Assembly: GCF_000981225.1 (NCBI RefSeq)
Contig: NZ_LAJC01000042.1
Coordinates: forward strand, 1 to 48,746
DNA: 48,746 bases
Source of the DNA: Allosalinactinospora lopnorensis
Lineage (GTDB): Bacteria; Actinomycetota; Actinomycetes; Streptosporangiales; Streptosporangiaceae
Reading direction: 5' to 3'
Of this stretch, positions 1 through 6,604 are shown one piece after another. A model generated the notes under the pieces. That model was not told where the DNA came from. It searched no databases and saw only the letters and a list, made by a program, of their open reading frames with translations. The translations under genes and the position numbers were made by a program. Position 1 is the stretch's first letter. Each line of letters begins with the position of its first letter.

Positions 1-679
1 CCCGGCTGGCGAGCGCCGGGACCAGCCACGGCAGGCTCAGCGCGGCCAGCCCCATGGCGAGCAGCGCCGCGGAGTACACCGCCCGCCGCAGCCGCGGGCC
101 GGACTCCGCGTGCAGCAGCGTTGCGGGCGCCGCCACCAGAGCCGACAGCACCATCGAGGAGAACCCGCCGACCGCAGCGGGGACCAGCGCCACGATCACC
201 CGCGGCAGGTCGCGCACGCGGCGCAGCCGGACGGCCGCGGCCAGCACCCACGGCAGCCCCGCGTAGCCGAGCAGCACTGCCCATTGGCCCAGCAGCAGCC
301 GCTCGGCGACGAAGGGGTTCCAGACGTAGCAGAGCCCGGCGACCGTGCCCGGCACAGGGTGGAGTCCCGGCAGCAGCCGGGCCGCTCCGGCCGTCCCGAG
401 CACGAAGACCGCGAGCAGCAGCAGGGCCTGCACGGCGCCGGCCGGGAGGAGCAGCGCCAGCGCGCCCACCACGGCGTCGCTGGGCACCGCCCTCGGGAAA
501 CCGGTGCCCGCGCCGAGCGTCACCGCCGATAGCGGCGGATCGGGCACGAACACCATGTCGTAGCGGAGTACCAGCCCCGGCCCGAGTCCCGGCCCCAGCG
601 CGAGGACCCCCGCTGCGCCGCCGGCAAGCCAGGGCGCCAGCCGGCCAAGCACAACTCGTGACCGAGCCCAGCCGAACAT
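1..679 (-). CDS. Polytopic membrane protein, GT-C-like (C-terminus off window)
   Basis: The reading frame opens at ATG 679 and runs off the left edge with no stop, so about 226 N-terminal residues are seen. It starts MFGWARSRVVLGRLAPWLAG, with several hydrophobic spans separated by short polar loops. A conserved-looking stretch YDMVFVPDPPLS near residue 40 is followed by PRAVPSD and later CYVWNPFVAERLLLGQW. From memory this pattern (loop after TM1 with a D, then WNPFV.E) occurs in large actinobacterial membrane proteins of the GT-C glycosyltransferase type. That assignment is a recollection, not a match. A GGGGGA run lies about 9 bases before the ATG. The gene diverges from the membrane protein at 990. 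It could equally be an unclassified integral membrane protein. Confidence 0.7.
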   Translation of the reverse strand, partial: MFGWARSRVVLGRLAPWLAGGAAGVLALGPGLGPGLVLRYDMVFVPDPPLSAVTLGAGTGFPRAVPSDAVVGALALLLPAGAVQALLLLAVFVLGTAGAARLLPGLHPVPGTVAGLCYVWNPFVAERLLLGQWAVLLGYAGLPWVLAAAVRLRRVRDLPRVIVALVPAAVGGFSSMVLSALVAAPATLLHAESGPRLRRAVYSAALLAMGLAALSLPWLVPALASR

Positions 680-989
680 CCGACAGTCCCCCAGCGATCG
701 TCTACCCGCCGCTGATGACCGCCACCCCGGCGACCACCCCTTGAGCACGCGAATCTAGCGGAGCCGTCGCGGGCCCCGGTACACCGGCCGCACGTTCCAC
801 ACGCCGGGCGCCCAGGCCGCGACGCCGCCGATTCCCCGTGGCCGCGCACTCCCACCGCCTCAGGCGAGTGGCGGTTTCCACCGGAGACCGAACAGTATCG
901 CCGCCGGATCCGTGCAGTAGTTACAACGAAGCACACCATCACCGGACGGCCGCACCGGCATCGGCAACGGAGGAAGCGAGACAGGAATC
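680..989. other. Divergent intergenic region, 310 bp
   Basis: This lies between the start of the leftward membrane gene (679) and the rightward gene at 990. Reading frames crossing it look like shadows with Arg/Gly/Ser-rich composition. It should hold both promoters, but I could not identify a convincing -35/-10 pair. A GGAGGAAG sequence near 968 is a plausible though distant ribosome site for the gene at 990. Confidence 0.5.
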
Positions 990-1703
990 ATGAGCACCAA
1001 TAATCCCCGATCCGGGCCCGACAGCGCGCCCCGCCGCCCCCCGGCCCCTAAGCTCGACGAGAGGGACGCCTCCCTCGCCGCCTCGCGGGAAATGGGGCAA
1101 CCGCTTGCGAACTGGGATATCCGCGCGCGCCAGCAGGACGGCAGGAGAGCGCTGCTCTACACCGTGGGGGCCATCGCCACCCTGCTGATGATCGTCCCGG
1201 TGCACCGGGCGACCAACGACGCCCTCATCATCAGCCACCCGACCGCTTCCACCCTTGTCGGGATACGCGCCTTCTTCTGGATCGCGCTGGCGGCGTGCGT
1301 CGTCCTCGTGGTCCTCTCGGTCTTCCGCTTCCTCAGGAAGCGGACGGAGAACATGATCGTCTACCTCTTCGAGGGCGGTCTCCTCTACGGCCGGCAGCAC
1401 GGAGCCCTGCGCCCGGCGCCCTGGTCGCACGCCTCCCAGCTCACGCTGTACTCCGGGCCTCCGGGATCCTCGCTGGAGGAGAACCTGGTCGGCGCCTTCA
1501 TCACCATTCCCGGCGGAGTGAGGGACGCGCCCTCCATCACGGGAATCCCCGTGATGCCGGAGATCCTGCGGGAGACCCTGCAGAGGGACCAGGAGAAGCT
1601 CCGCCTGCTGGAGCACGTCGCCCGCCAGGCCGACCTGCCCGTCGTCAACGAAGTGCTGGAGACGGACGTCCCGGAACCGGAGGCCGACGCAGCGCCCCGA
1701 TGA
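990..1703 (+). CDS. Two-TM membrane protein of unknown function
   Basis: 237 aa. A Pro-rich, charged N-terminus (about 1-50) is followed by two hydrophobic segments at about 56-73 and 92-112, then a cytoplasmic-looking C-terminal domain of about 120 residues. That domain starts IVYLFEGGLLYGR and contains PWSHASQLTLYSG, a beta-rich pattern reminiscent of bacterial PH-like membrane proteins; this resemblance is only an impression. The tail ends in an acidic stretch EVLETDVPEPEAD. The start at ATG 990 is preceded by GGAGGAAG some 15 bases upstream, which is a long spacing. It has no same-strand neighbour within 1 kb, so it is probably monocistronic. I do not recognise the family. Confidence 0.75.
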   Translation: MSTNNPRSGPDSAPRRPPAPKLDERDASLAASREMGQPLANWDIRARQQDGRRALLYTVGAIATLLMIVPVHRATNDALIISHPTASTLVGIRAFFWIALAACVVLVVLSVFRFLRKRTENMIVYLFEGGLLYGRQHGALRPAPWSHASQLTLYSGPPGSSLEENLVGAFITIPGGVRDAPSITGIPVMPEILRETLQRDQEKLRLLEHVARQADLPVVNEVLETDVPEPEADAAPR

Positions 1704-1806
1704 GCGCCGGTACCCGAGCGGCGGGGCCGCCGTCCACGGCCCCGCCAGGCTCGTTCTATCCGGCCCGCCCACGCCACGCGCGGCGCCTGGGCCGCCTGTA
1801 GGGCTT

Positions 1807-1840
1807 CGCCAGCGCTTGCGGTATCGGGGGCGCGCTGGCG
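1807..1840. terminator. Inverted repeat between convergent genes
   Basis: A 9-bp perfect inverted repeat CGCCAGCGC ... GCGCTGGCG (1807-1815 and 1832-1840) with a 16-base loop lies in the 258-bp gap between the convergent genes ending at 1703 and 1962. There is no clear U-tract, so the terminator role is inferred from position. Nothing else is seen in this gap. Confidence 0.35.
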
Positions 1841-1961
1841 GGCAGCACGGCGGCGAACGGCCGGGGACGCGGAGTCGATCGCGGGCGGTGGAACCCGGGG
1901 CCACGGGAGGCGCCGAACACCGCCCGCACATAGGACGCGCAACCGGGCGCGGGTGCCCCGC

Positions 1962-2473
1962 TCATGCCGCATTCCCCCTTAGAGCGGCGGGCAGCTCGGC
2001 CCAGACCGAGGTCAGCCTGTCCTCCGGGGGCGCAGTCCAGCCATAGCGGCAGGACTGCAGGGCGACCAGCGCCAGGCCGCGCCCGTGCTCGGCGCCGAGA
2101 AGGTCGAGGGCGTCCAGGGCGGCCGGGGGCTCCTGCGGCGCGCTGGTCCGGTCCCCGCGCGGACCCATGTCGCAGACCCGCAGGCCGACACCGTGGTGCG
2201 GGAAGTGGAGCACGGCGACGAAGAACGCCCCCTCCTCCCCAGAGGCGGAGTGCGCAATGGCGTTCGAGGCGAGTTCGCTGGCGGTCAGCTTCAGTGATGC
2301 CGCCAGGTCGGGCAGGCGGCATAGGGGCGTCGGCAAGCGAGGAGGCGCCGCACCGCCCAGACGCGCAGCTCCGAAGGGGCGTCGGGCGTGCCGGGCAGTG
2401 CCAGGTGCTCGGCCGGCGGCCCCCATGCGGGCCCGGGCGACGCCAGCGTCGGACGCGGGATAAGTTGGGTCAC
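1962..2473 (-). pseudogene. Anti-sigma-factor-like ATPase (HATPase_c), frameshifted
   Basis: Two frames together give one RsbW-like kinase/anti-sigma protein of about 170 aa. The N-terminal part opens at GTG 2473 (VTQLIPRPTL) after AGGAGAG and carries LALPGTPDAPSELRVW and VRRLLA, the usual start of streptomycete ATP-binding regulators. The remainder, including the N-box LTASELASNAIAHS and the G-box region LLGAEHGRGLALV, lies one frame away. The span is 512 bases; one extra base would give 171 whole codons. The switch lies between about 2290 and 2340. A downstream ATG at 2426 in the second frame would give an N-terminus of unrelated low-complexity sequence, so a missing base is the better reading. 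Such ATPases commonly sit beside Scr1-HTH and DUF397 genes, as here. It may be a real pseudogene or a sequence error. Confidence 0.75.
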
Positions 2474-2512
2474 AGTTCTGCTCTCCTGGGTTGTTCAGGA
2501 CGAGTGGAATGA

Positions 2513-2556
2513 GGCCCCTGGCGGGTGGTACCAGCACCCACCAGGGGCCGTTTTTG
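2513..2556 (+). terminator. Strong hairpin with U-tract; also in the leader of the minus-strand ATPase gene
   Basis: GGCCCCTGG (2513-2521) pairs with CCAGGGGCC (2541-2549), and GGGTG (2523-2527) with CACCC (2535-2539). The loop is 7 bases and GTTTTTG follows, a textbook rho-independent terminator for plus-strand transcripts. On the minus strand the same hairpin falls about 40 bases upstream of the GTG of the ATPase gene. No plus-strand gene ends nearby, so it may insulate the HTH promoter from readthrough. Confidence 0.7.
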
Positions 2557-2615
2557 TGCGCGCAACCGGACCAGTTTCGGGAAATCCCTAACAGGGTGGG
2601 GCCGGGAGGGCACAG

Positions 2616-2645
2616 TTGTAGTATGCGCCACGCTAGCGCTAATAT
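2616..2645 (+). promoter_or_regulatory. Candidate promoter for the HTH-DUF397 pair
   Basis: TTGTAG (2616-2621) and TAATAT (2640-2645) are separated by 18 bases. The spacer contains the palindrome CGCTAGCG, which could be an operator. Predicted transcription start is about 65 bases before ATG 2718. The assignment is by inspection only. Confidence 0.4.
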
Positions 2646-2717
2646 GCAAGCTCCCATTTGAGAACTCTCGTATAGTGACGAGCCGTCTGTATCGACCACG
2701 GCGAGGTGACGCTGGAA

Positions 2718-3569
2718 ATGAGCGAACGACTGACGGTGGCGCGCTGGGAACTGGCGAAGCGACTCCGCTCGCTCAGAGGAGATCGTGGCTTCAACGCAGT
2801 GGCAAAGGCTGTCCGGGTGGCCCCATCGTCCCTCGCACGCTGGGAAAGTACGGGCGCGAACAGCAGCGTTCCTGGACTGTTGGCACTGGAGCGCCTTCTG
2901 GAGCACTACGAAGCGGACCAGGAGACGTTCAACAAGCTCATCGCACTGCGGAGCCATGCCAGGAAGGCCAACTGGTGGCAGGGCTACGAACTGAGGGAGT
3001 ACTACGGCACTTTCATCAGCCTGGAAGAGGCGGCAAGCAGCATCGCGACATACGAGAGCACCCTTGTTCCGGGGCTACTGCAGACCGAGGACTACTCCCG
3101 TGCGGTGACCAAAGCCATCCGGCTCGGCGAGCCCGCGAATGTCGTGGAGGATCTCGTCAAGGTCCGCTGCGAACGCCAAGAGAAGTGGTGGCGGAACTCT
3201 GACCGCCGGATCTGGGTGATCATCGGTGAAACCGCTGTCACTCAGCACACGGGTGGAGCGGAGATCATGCGGGCTCAAATAGACCACCTGCGCAGCATCT
3301 CCCACGATCCGCGCATCACTCTCCAGGTGCTGCCCTTCGACGCGGGCGCCCACGCCGCACTGGAGGTCGCCAGCTTCGTGATCCTGCACCTACCGGACGA
3401 TGCACTCTCGACCGTCTTCTTGGAAGGTGCGGGGAATAGTATTTTCCTTGACGAAACTACTGATCTTGACCGGTATGAGGCGATCTTCAACCGGCTACGG
3501 GCCGCGGCGTTGGACACAGAGCCAACCCGCGAGCTGCTGCAGCGGAAGTTGACCGAGTTAGGAGGCTGA
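2718..3569 (+). CDS. Scr1-family helix-turn-helix regulator (XRE HTH + DUF5753)
   Basis: 283 aa. The N-terminal XRE-type HTH covers about 1-70 (ELAKRLRSLRGDRGFNAVAK, then PSSLARWES). The C-terminal DUF5753-type domain covers about 95-275, with YESTLVPGLLQTEDYSRAV, then RCERQEKW and ITLQVLPFDAGAHAAL, all typical of the actinobacterial Scr1/WhiJ-like family. I chose ATG 2718 over the in-frame GTG 2706 because GAGGTGA sits at ideal spacing before it. A DUF397 gene follows 7 bases downstream and an anti-sigma-like ATPase lies just upstream on the other strand. This trio is widespread and multi-copy in actinomycetes, where some copies influence development and antibiotic production. The target of this copy is unknown. 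It probably acts as a DNA-binding regulator paired with the small DUF397 protein. Confidence 0.9.
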   Translation: MSERLTVARWELAKRLRSLRGDRGFNAVAKAVRVAPSSLARWESTGANSSVPGLLALERLLEHYEADQETFNKLIALRSHARKANWWQGYELREYYGTFISLEEAASSIATYESTLVPGLLQTEDYSRAVTKAIRLGEPANVVEDLVKVRCERQEKWWRNSDRRIWVIIGETAVTQHTGGAEIMRAQIDHLRSISHDPRITLQVLPFDAGAHAALEVASFVILHLPDDALSTVFLEGAGNSIFLDETTDLDRYEAIFNRLRAAALDTEPTRELLQRKLTELGG

Positions 3570-3576
3570 TCAGCCG

Positions 3577-3846
3577 ATGATCTCCAGAAATGAACTCTTT
3601 CAGCTGGCCGCTGCAGTCTGGCGGAAATCTTCCTACAGCGGCGGGAGCGCCAACTGCGTTGAAGTAGCCGACCTGTGGCGCACCAGCAGCTACAGCGGCG
3701 GGAGCGCCGACTGCGTCGAGGTCTCCGATCACCGCGCCGCTAGCCATGGGCTGCGGGATTCCAAGGCCCCGGACGGCGCCGCGCTCTTCGTCTCGTCCGC
3801 GGAGTGGTCGGCCTTCCTCAAGGCTGCCAGGGACGGCCACCTCTAG
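3577..3846 (+). CDS. DUF397 protein with a duplicated core motif
   Basis: 89 aa, starting at ATG 3577 with AGGAGG of the upstream gene's end as ribosome site. DUF397 proteins are small partners of Scr1-type HTH regulators and usually carry a W+KSSYSGG..NCVEVA core. Here the core appears twice in succession: WRKSSYSGGSANCVEV and WRTSSYSGGSADCVEV, exactly 19 residues apart. The standard C-terminal part follows (LRDSKAPDG, then LFVSSAEWSAFLKAAR). The gene is 7 bases downstream of the HTH gene and surely cotranscribed. Transcription should stop at the 50-bp palindrome 23 bases downstream. Confidence 0.9.
   Translation: MISRNELFQLAAAVWRKSSYSGGSANCVEVADLWRTSSYSGGSADCVEVSDHRAASHGLRDSKAPDGAALFVSSAEWSAFLKAARDGHL
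3619..3732 (+). repeat. Tandem 57-bp duplication inside the DUF397 gene
   Basis: Unit 1 (3619-3675) and unit 2 (3676-3732) start at equivalent TGG codons and share TACAGCGGCGGGAGCGCC exactly. The period is 57 bases or 19 codons, so the frame is kept. High nucleotide identity suggests a recent duplication or ongoing conversion. Confidence 0.8.
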
Positions 3847-3868
3847 CCGGACGACAGAACCCGCCGAT

Positions 3869-3918
3869 CTTGACAGAAGCGTTCCTTCGCCGCGCGGCGA
3901 AGGAACGCTTCTGTCAAG
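3869..3918. terminator. Perfect 50-bp palindrome, bidirectional terminator
   Basis: The arm 3869-3892 (CTTGACAGAAGCG... ) is exactly complementary to 3895-3918, and the central CG (3893-3894) is self-complementary, so the whole 50 bp is a perfect palindrome. It lies between the convergent DUF397 gene (ends 3846) and FkbM gene (ends 3920), one base from the latter's stop codon. There is no U-tract in either direction. A shared terminator or mRNA 3'-end stabiliser is the likely role. Confidence 0.75.
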
Positions 3919-3919
3919 G

Positions 3920-4903
3920 TCACTGTGATGTGGATGGTGGCAGCATGTCCGCGCGCACCATCACGCAGTCGAACTCCAGCACGCGGCCGGTGGTCTCCTC
4001 ACGCGTCACCGGGAACATGCCGGTGATCTCGAAGCCTTCGGCCTCGTAGGTCTCGATGGCCTCGCCCATCCGCGGCATCCCCTCGTAGATCCGCATCAGC
4101 GCGACCTCGGACTGCAGGCCGACGAACTCGCCGGTCCACTCACCGGCACCGGCGAAGGCTTCCAGGTCGTATCCCTGGGTGTCGAGTTTCAGGTAGGGGC
4201 GGGGATCGTCGATCCCCTTGAGCGCCTCGTCCGCCAGGCTGTCGAGCCGGCGCACGTGGATCTCCTCGGGCCGGGTGTTCCGGAACCGCTTGTAGCGCTC
4301 GTTGCCGAACGTGGTCGGGTCGAGCAGGGAGCTCATGGAGCCGTACACGACGTTCATGGTGTCCACGCGCTCCTCCCTGCCCAGGGCGTAGGGGTACACC
4401 CGCCATTCGGGGTCGTCCTCGGCCACGCGCCGCAGCTTCTCCGCGGTGGCGGCCACCGGCTCGAAGGAGACGATCCGCCCCTTGTAGCCGTACTTGCGCA
4501 ACTGCCTGCCGTACTGGCCGATGTTCGCCCCGACGTCGAAAACACAGTTGACCTGGTAGTGGTCGAGCAGGGAGGCCACGTTCCGGGCCGCCAGGTAGTT
4601 GTGGGCGGCCTTCTGCATCACCCACTCGTCCTCGGCGTCCTGGTTGGCGTCCACGAACAACCGGGCGCCGGGGCCGAAGGACACCGGCCTCCACCGCGCG
4701 GAGGCGGCCGCACCGGTGACCATCGAGGCGACGTGGTCGGCGAACTTGTTCTTGCCTCGGCTGACCAGCCAGGACCTCGATCCCATGGGGGTCACCCGGT
4801 AACCGCCCCGGCGTGACAGCAGGGCGGCTCCGGATTCGAGGTCCTTTACGTGTACGTTGAGTTTCGGGAGAAATTCAAGGAGTCGTCTACGTAGCGTAGG
4901 CAT
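3920..4903 (-). CDS. FkbM-family SAM-dependent methyltransferase
   Basis: 327 aa from ATG 4903; an upstream in-frame TTG (4912) is less likely. An N-terminal region of about 115 residues precedes the Rossmann fold. Motif I is VFDVGANIGQYG (about 121-132), followed by GRIVSFEPVAATAEKL and the FkbM signature YLKLDTQGYDLEAF, where the acidic residue binds the ribose or substrate. FkbM enzymes O-methylate sugars, polyketides or lipid-linked glycans. The substrate here is not evident. Neighbours on the same strand are the SGNH hydrolase (ends at 5003, 99 bp upstream) and an acyl-CoA dehydrogenase, so glycan or lipid modification is possible. The C-terminus abuts the palindrome. A TTATTC sequence about 25 bases before the ATG could be a -10. 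Confidence 0.88.
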   Translation of the reverse strand: MPTLRRRLLEFLPKLNVHVKDLESGAALLSRRGGYRVTPMGSRSWLVSRGKNKFADHVASMVTGAAASARWRPVSFGPGARLFVDANQDAEDEWVMQKAAHNYLAARNVASLLDHYQVNCVFDVGANIGQYGRQLRKYGYKGRIVSFEPVAATAEKLRRVAEDDPEWRVYPYALGREERVDTMNVVYGSMSSLLDPTTFGNERYKRFRNTRPEEIHVRRLDSLADEALKGIDDPRPYLKLDTQGYDLEAFAGAGEWTGEFVGLQSEVALMRIYEGMPRMGEAIETYEAEGFEITGMFPVTREETTGRVLEFDCVMVRADMLPPSTSQ

Positions 4904-5002
4904 AGGTCCCAACCTGGCAGCCAGTGAATAACGCTGAAATAAAGCGCCCTGGTCAGTGCATGCCTTCTCGCATATGCGCCAGGCGCGGGTGGATGCACCG
5001 TA

Positions 5003-6604
5003 CTATTCCCCGGCTTCGAGCACCACTGGATCGGAGTACTCGCCCTCCACGAAGTCGCGGTGCGAGCGGACGACGAGCTCGTAGCCCCCGCCGCCGTCCG
5101 CGGTGATCGCCCATTCGGTGTCGTCCTCGACGATTCCGCTGCTCGCCCAGCCCTCGCCGCCGTCCGGGCCGAGGTCGTCCTGCGGTTCGCATTCGGGGTC
5201 GCCGTTCCCGTGGGCCTCGCAGTCCAGCGGACGACGCCAGATCTCGTAGTGGCCGGCCTCGTCCACCTCGGACCATGCCAGCGTCTGGCCGCCGTCCTCG
5301 ATGCGCACCGATTCCGGCGCGTCGGGCGGTTCGTCGTCGACGGTGATCTCGACCGGTTCCGAACGGAGGCCGCCGTCGTCCCCCTTGTACGGTTGGATGA
5401 CGAATTCGTAGGTGGCGCCGCTGAGGAGGTTGTCGATGCCGGCCTCCTCCTGTGTCCCGTCGATGTCGGCGGGCAGCGGAACGAGCTCGTCCGGTAGGGG
5501 GCGCACCCGCTTCTGCAGTACCTGATAGCGGGTGGCTCCGGGGACCGGGTCCCAGGTCAGCACGACCTCGCCGTTGTCGTCCTCGGCGCTGATCCCGGTG
5601 CGTCCCCTCGGTCCGACCTCCACGTCCGGCAGTGGGCGCGGGTAGAGGTCGCCCAGGCTGAGGCGTTCGGAGAGCGCGTCGGCGAACGCGGCGGCGATCT
5701 TCTGCTCTCCGCGCGGGTTGGGATGCGTGGTGTCCCAGTTGTCCTCGGCCGGGGCGTAGTCCTCGGCGGAGTGGGCCACGACGACCGGAGAGCCGTCGCC
5801 GCTGAGCTGCTCGCCCAGGGCCGGCAGGCCCCGGTTGAACTCGGCGACCTGCTCGTTCAGCTCCTCGTCGCGGCCGGTCCCCCACACCGGGGTGATCTCG
5901 CCGAGGACGATCTGCAGTCCGCCGTGCGCGACCCTCGCCGTGACGACGGCCTCGACCAGGTTGTCCAGGGACTCCTGCGCCGACCGGCCCGCGGCCAGGT
6001 CGTTGATCCCGGCCATCAGCAGCAGGTAGTGCGGTTCGAACTCGGCGACCTGCTCCCCGATCCTCTCCGTGACGTCCCCGGTGGAGGCGCCCCACCGGCC
6101 GGCGTGCTCCCGGTCGAAATCGGGGTCGGCGTAGTCGTGGTTCCCCCCGGCACTGGTGTTGACGTCGAGCATGTCGTCGTAGGGGCCGACGAAGACGACG
6201 TCGGCGCCCGATCGCTCGTCCAGGTGCTTCCACAGCCGGTAGCGCCACGTATAGTCGCCGCTGCTGCCCTGGACGATGGAGTCGCCCGCCACCATGATCC
6301 GGGCGGTTCCCTCCGGAGGTGTCGCGACGGGATCCGGTGAGCGCTCCCGCTCCTCGGGGGCGGGGTCGTCACCGGCCCGGAAGGTTCCGGTGAACGTCTG
6401 GATCAGCAGCAGGGTGACGAACATGGCCGCCAGCATGACGCCGAACAGGCCGAGCGGCGTGGGTTGGAACCGGGGCTTCCTCCGCGCCTGCGACTCCCCG
6501 TCCGCGTCCCGTCCCTCGTCCGGGGCCGCCGTTCCGCCCCGCCGGGGAAGCCGCAGCCACCGGGGCAGCCGCCATCGCCGTTCGTTGGGATTCTCACTTG
6601 TCAC
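5003..6604 (-). CDS. Membrane-anchored SGNH/GDSL hydrolase with C-terminal fibronectin-like domains
   Basis: 533 aa. A basic cytoplasmic N-terminus (1-48) and one TM helix (about 51-70) make a signal-anchor, putting the rest outside. The SGNH domain covers about 100-320, with block I GDS (107-109, Ser109 nucleophile), block III MAGINDLAAG and block V DTTHPNPRG supplying Asp and His. Two beta-sandwich, fibronectin-III-like segments follow (about 330-425 with VVLTWDPVPGATRYQV, and about 428-530 with LAWSEVDEAGHYEIWRR). Such proteins deacylate surface glycans or lipids; the substrate is not known here. The start is GTG 6604, whose GTGA overlaps the stop of the upstream acyl-CoA dehydrogenase, so translation is coupled. 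A Cys pair (DCEAHGNGDPEC) lies in the last domain. Confidence 0.88.
   Translation of the reverse strand: MTSENPNERRWRLPRWLRLPRRGGTAAPDEGRDADGESQARRKPRFQPTPLGLFGVMLAAMFVTLLLIQTFTGTFRAGDDPAPEERERSPDPVATPPEGTARIMVAGDSIVQGSSGDYTWRYRLWKHLDERSGADVVFVGPYDDMLDVNTSAGGNHDYADPDFDREHAGRWGASTGDVTERIGEQVAEFEPHYLLLMAGINDLAAGRSAQESLDNLVEAVVTARVAHGGLQIVLGEITPVWGTGRDEELNEQVAEFNRGLPALGEQLSGDGSPVVVAHSAEDYAPAEDNWDTTHPNPRGEQKIAAAFADALSERLSLGDLYPRPLPDVEVGPRGRTGISAEDDNGEVVLTWDPVPGATRYQVLQKRVRPLPDELVPLPADIDGTQEEAGIDNLLSGATYEFVIQPYKGDDGGLRSEPVEITVDDEPPDAPESVRIEDGGQTLAWSEVDEAGHYEIWRRPLDCEAHGNGDPECEPQDDLGPDGGEGWASSGIVEDDTEWAITADGGGGYELVVRSHRDFVEGEYSDPVVLEAGE

Noticed and set aside
2513-2556. T-box riboswitch (GGGTGGTACC matches the T-box core)
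   Set aside because: There is no room for stem I and the specifier loop upstream, and the downstream gene is an HTH regulator with no aminoacylation or amino-acid role.
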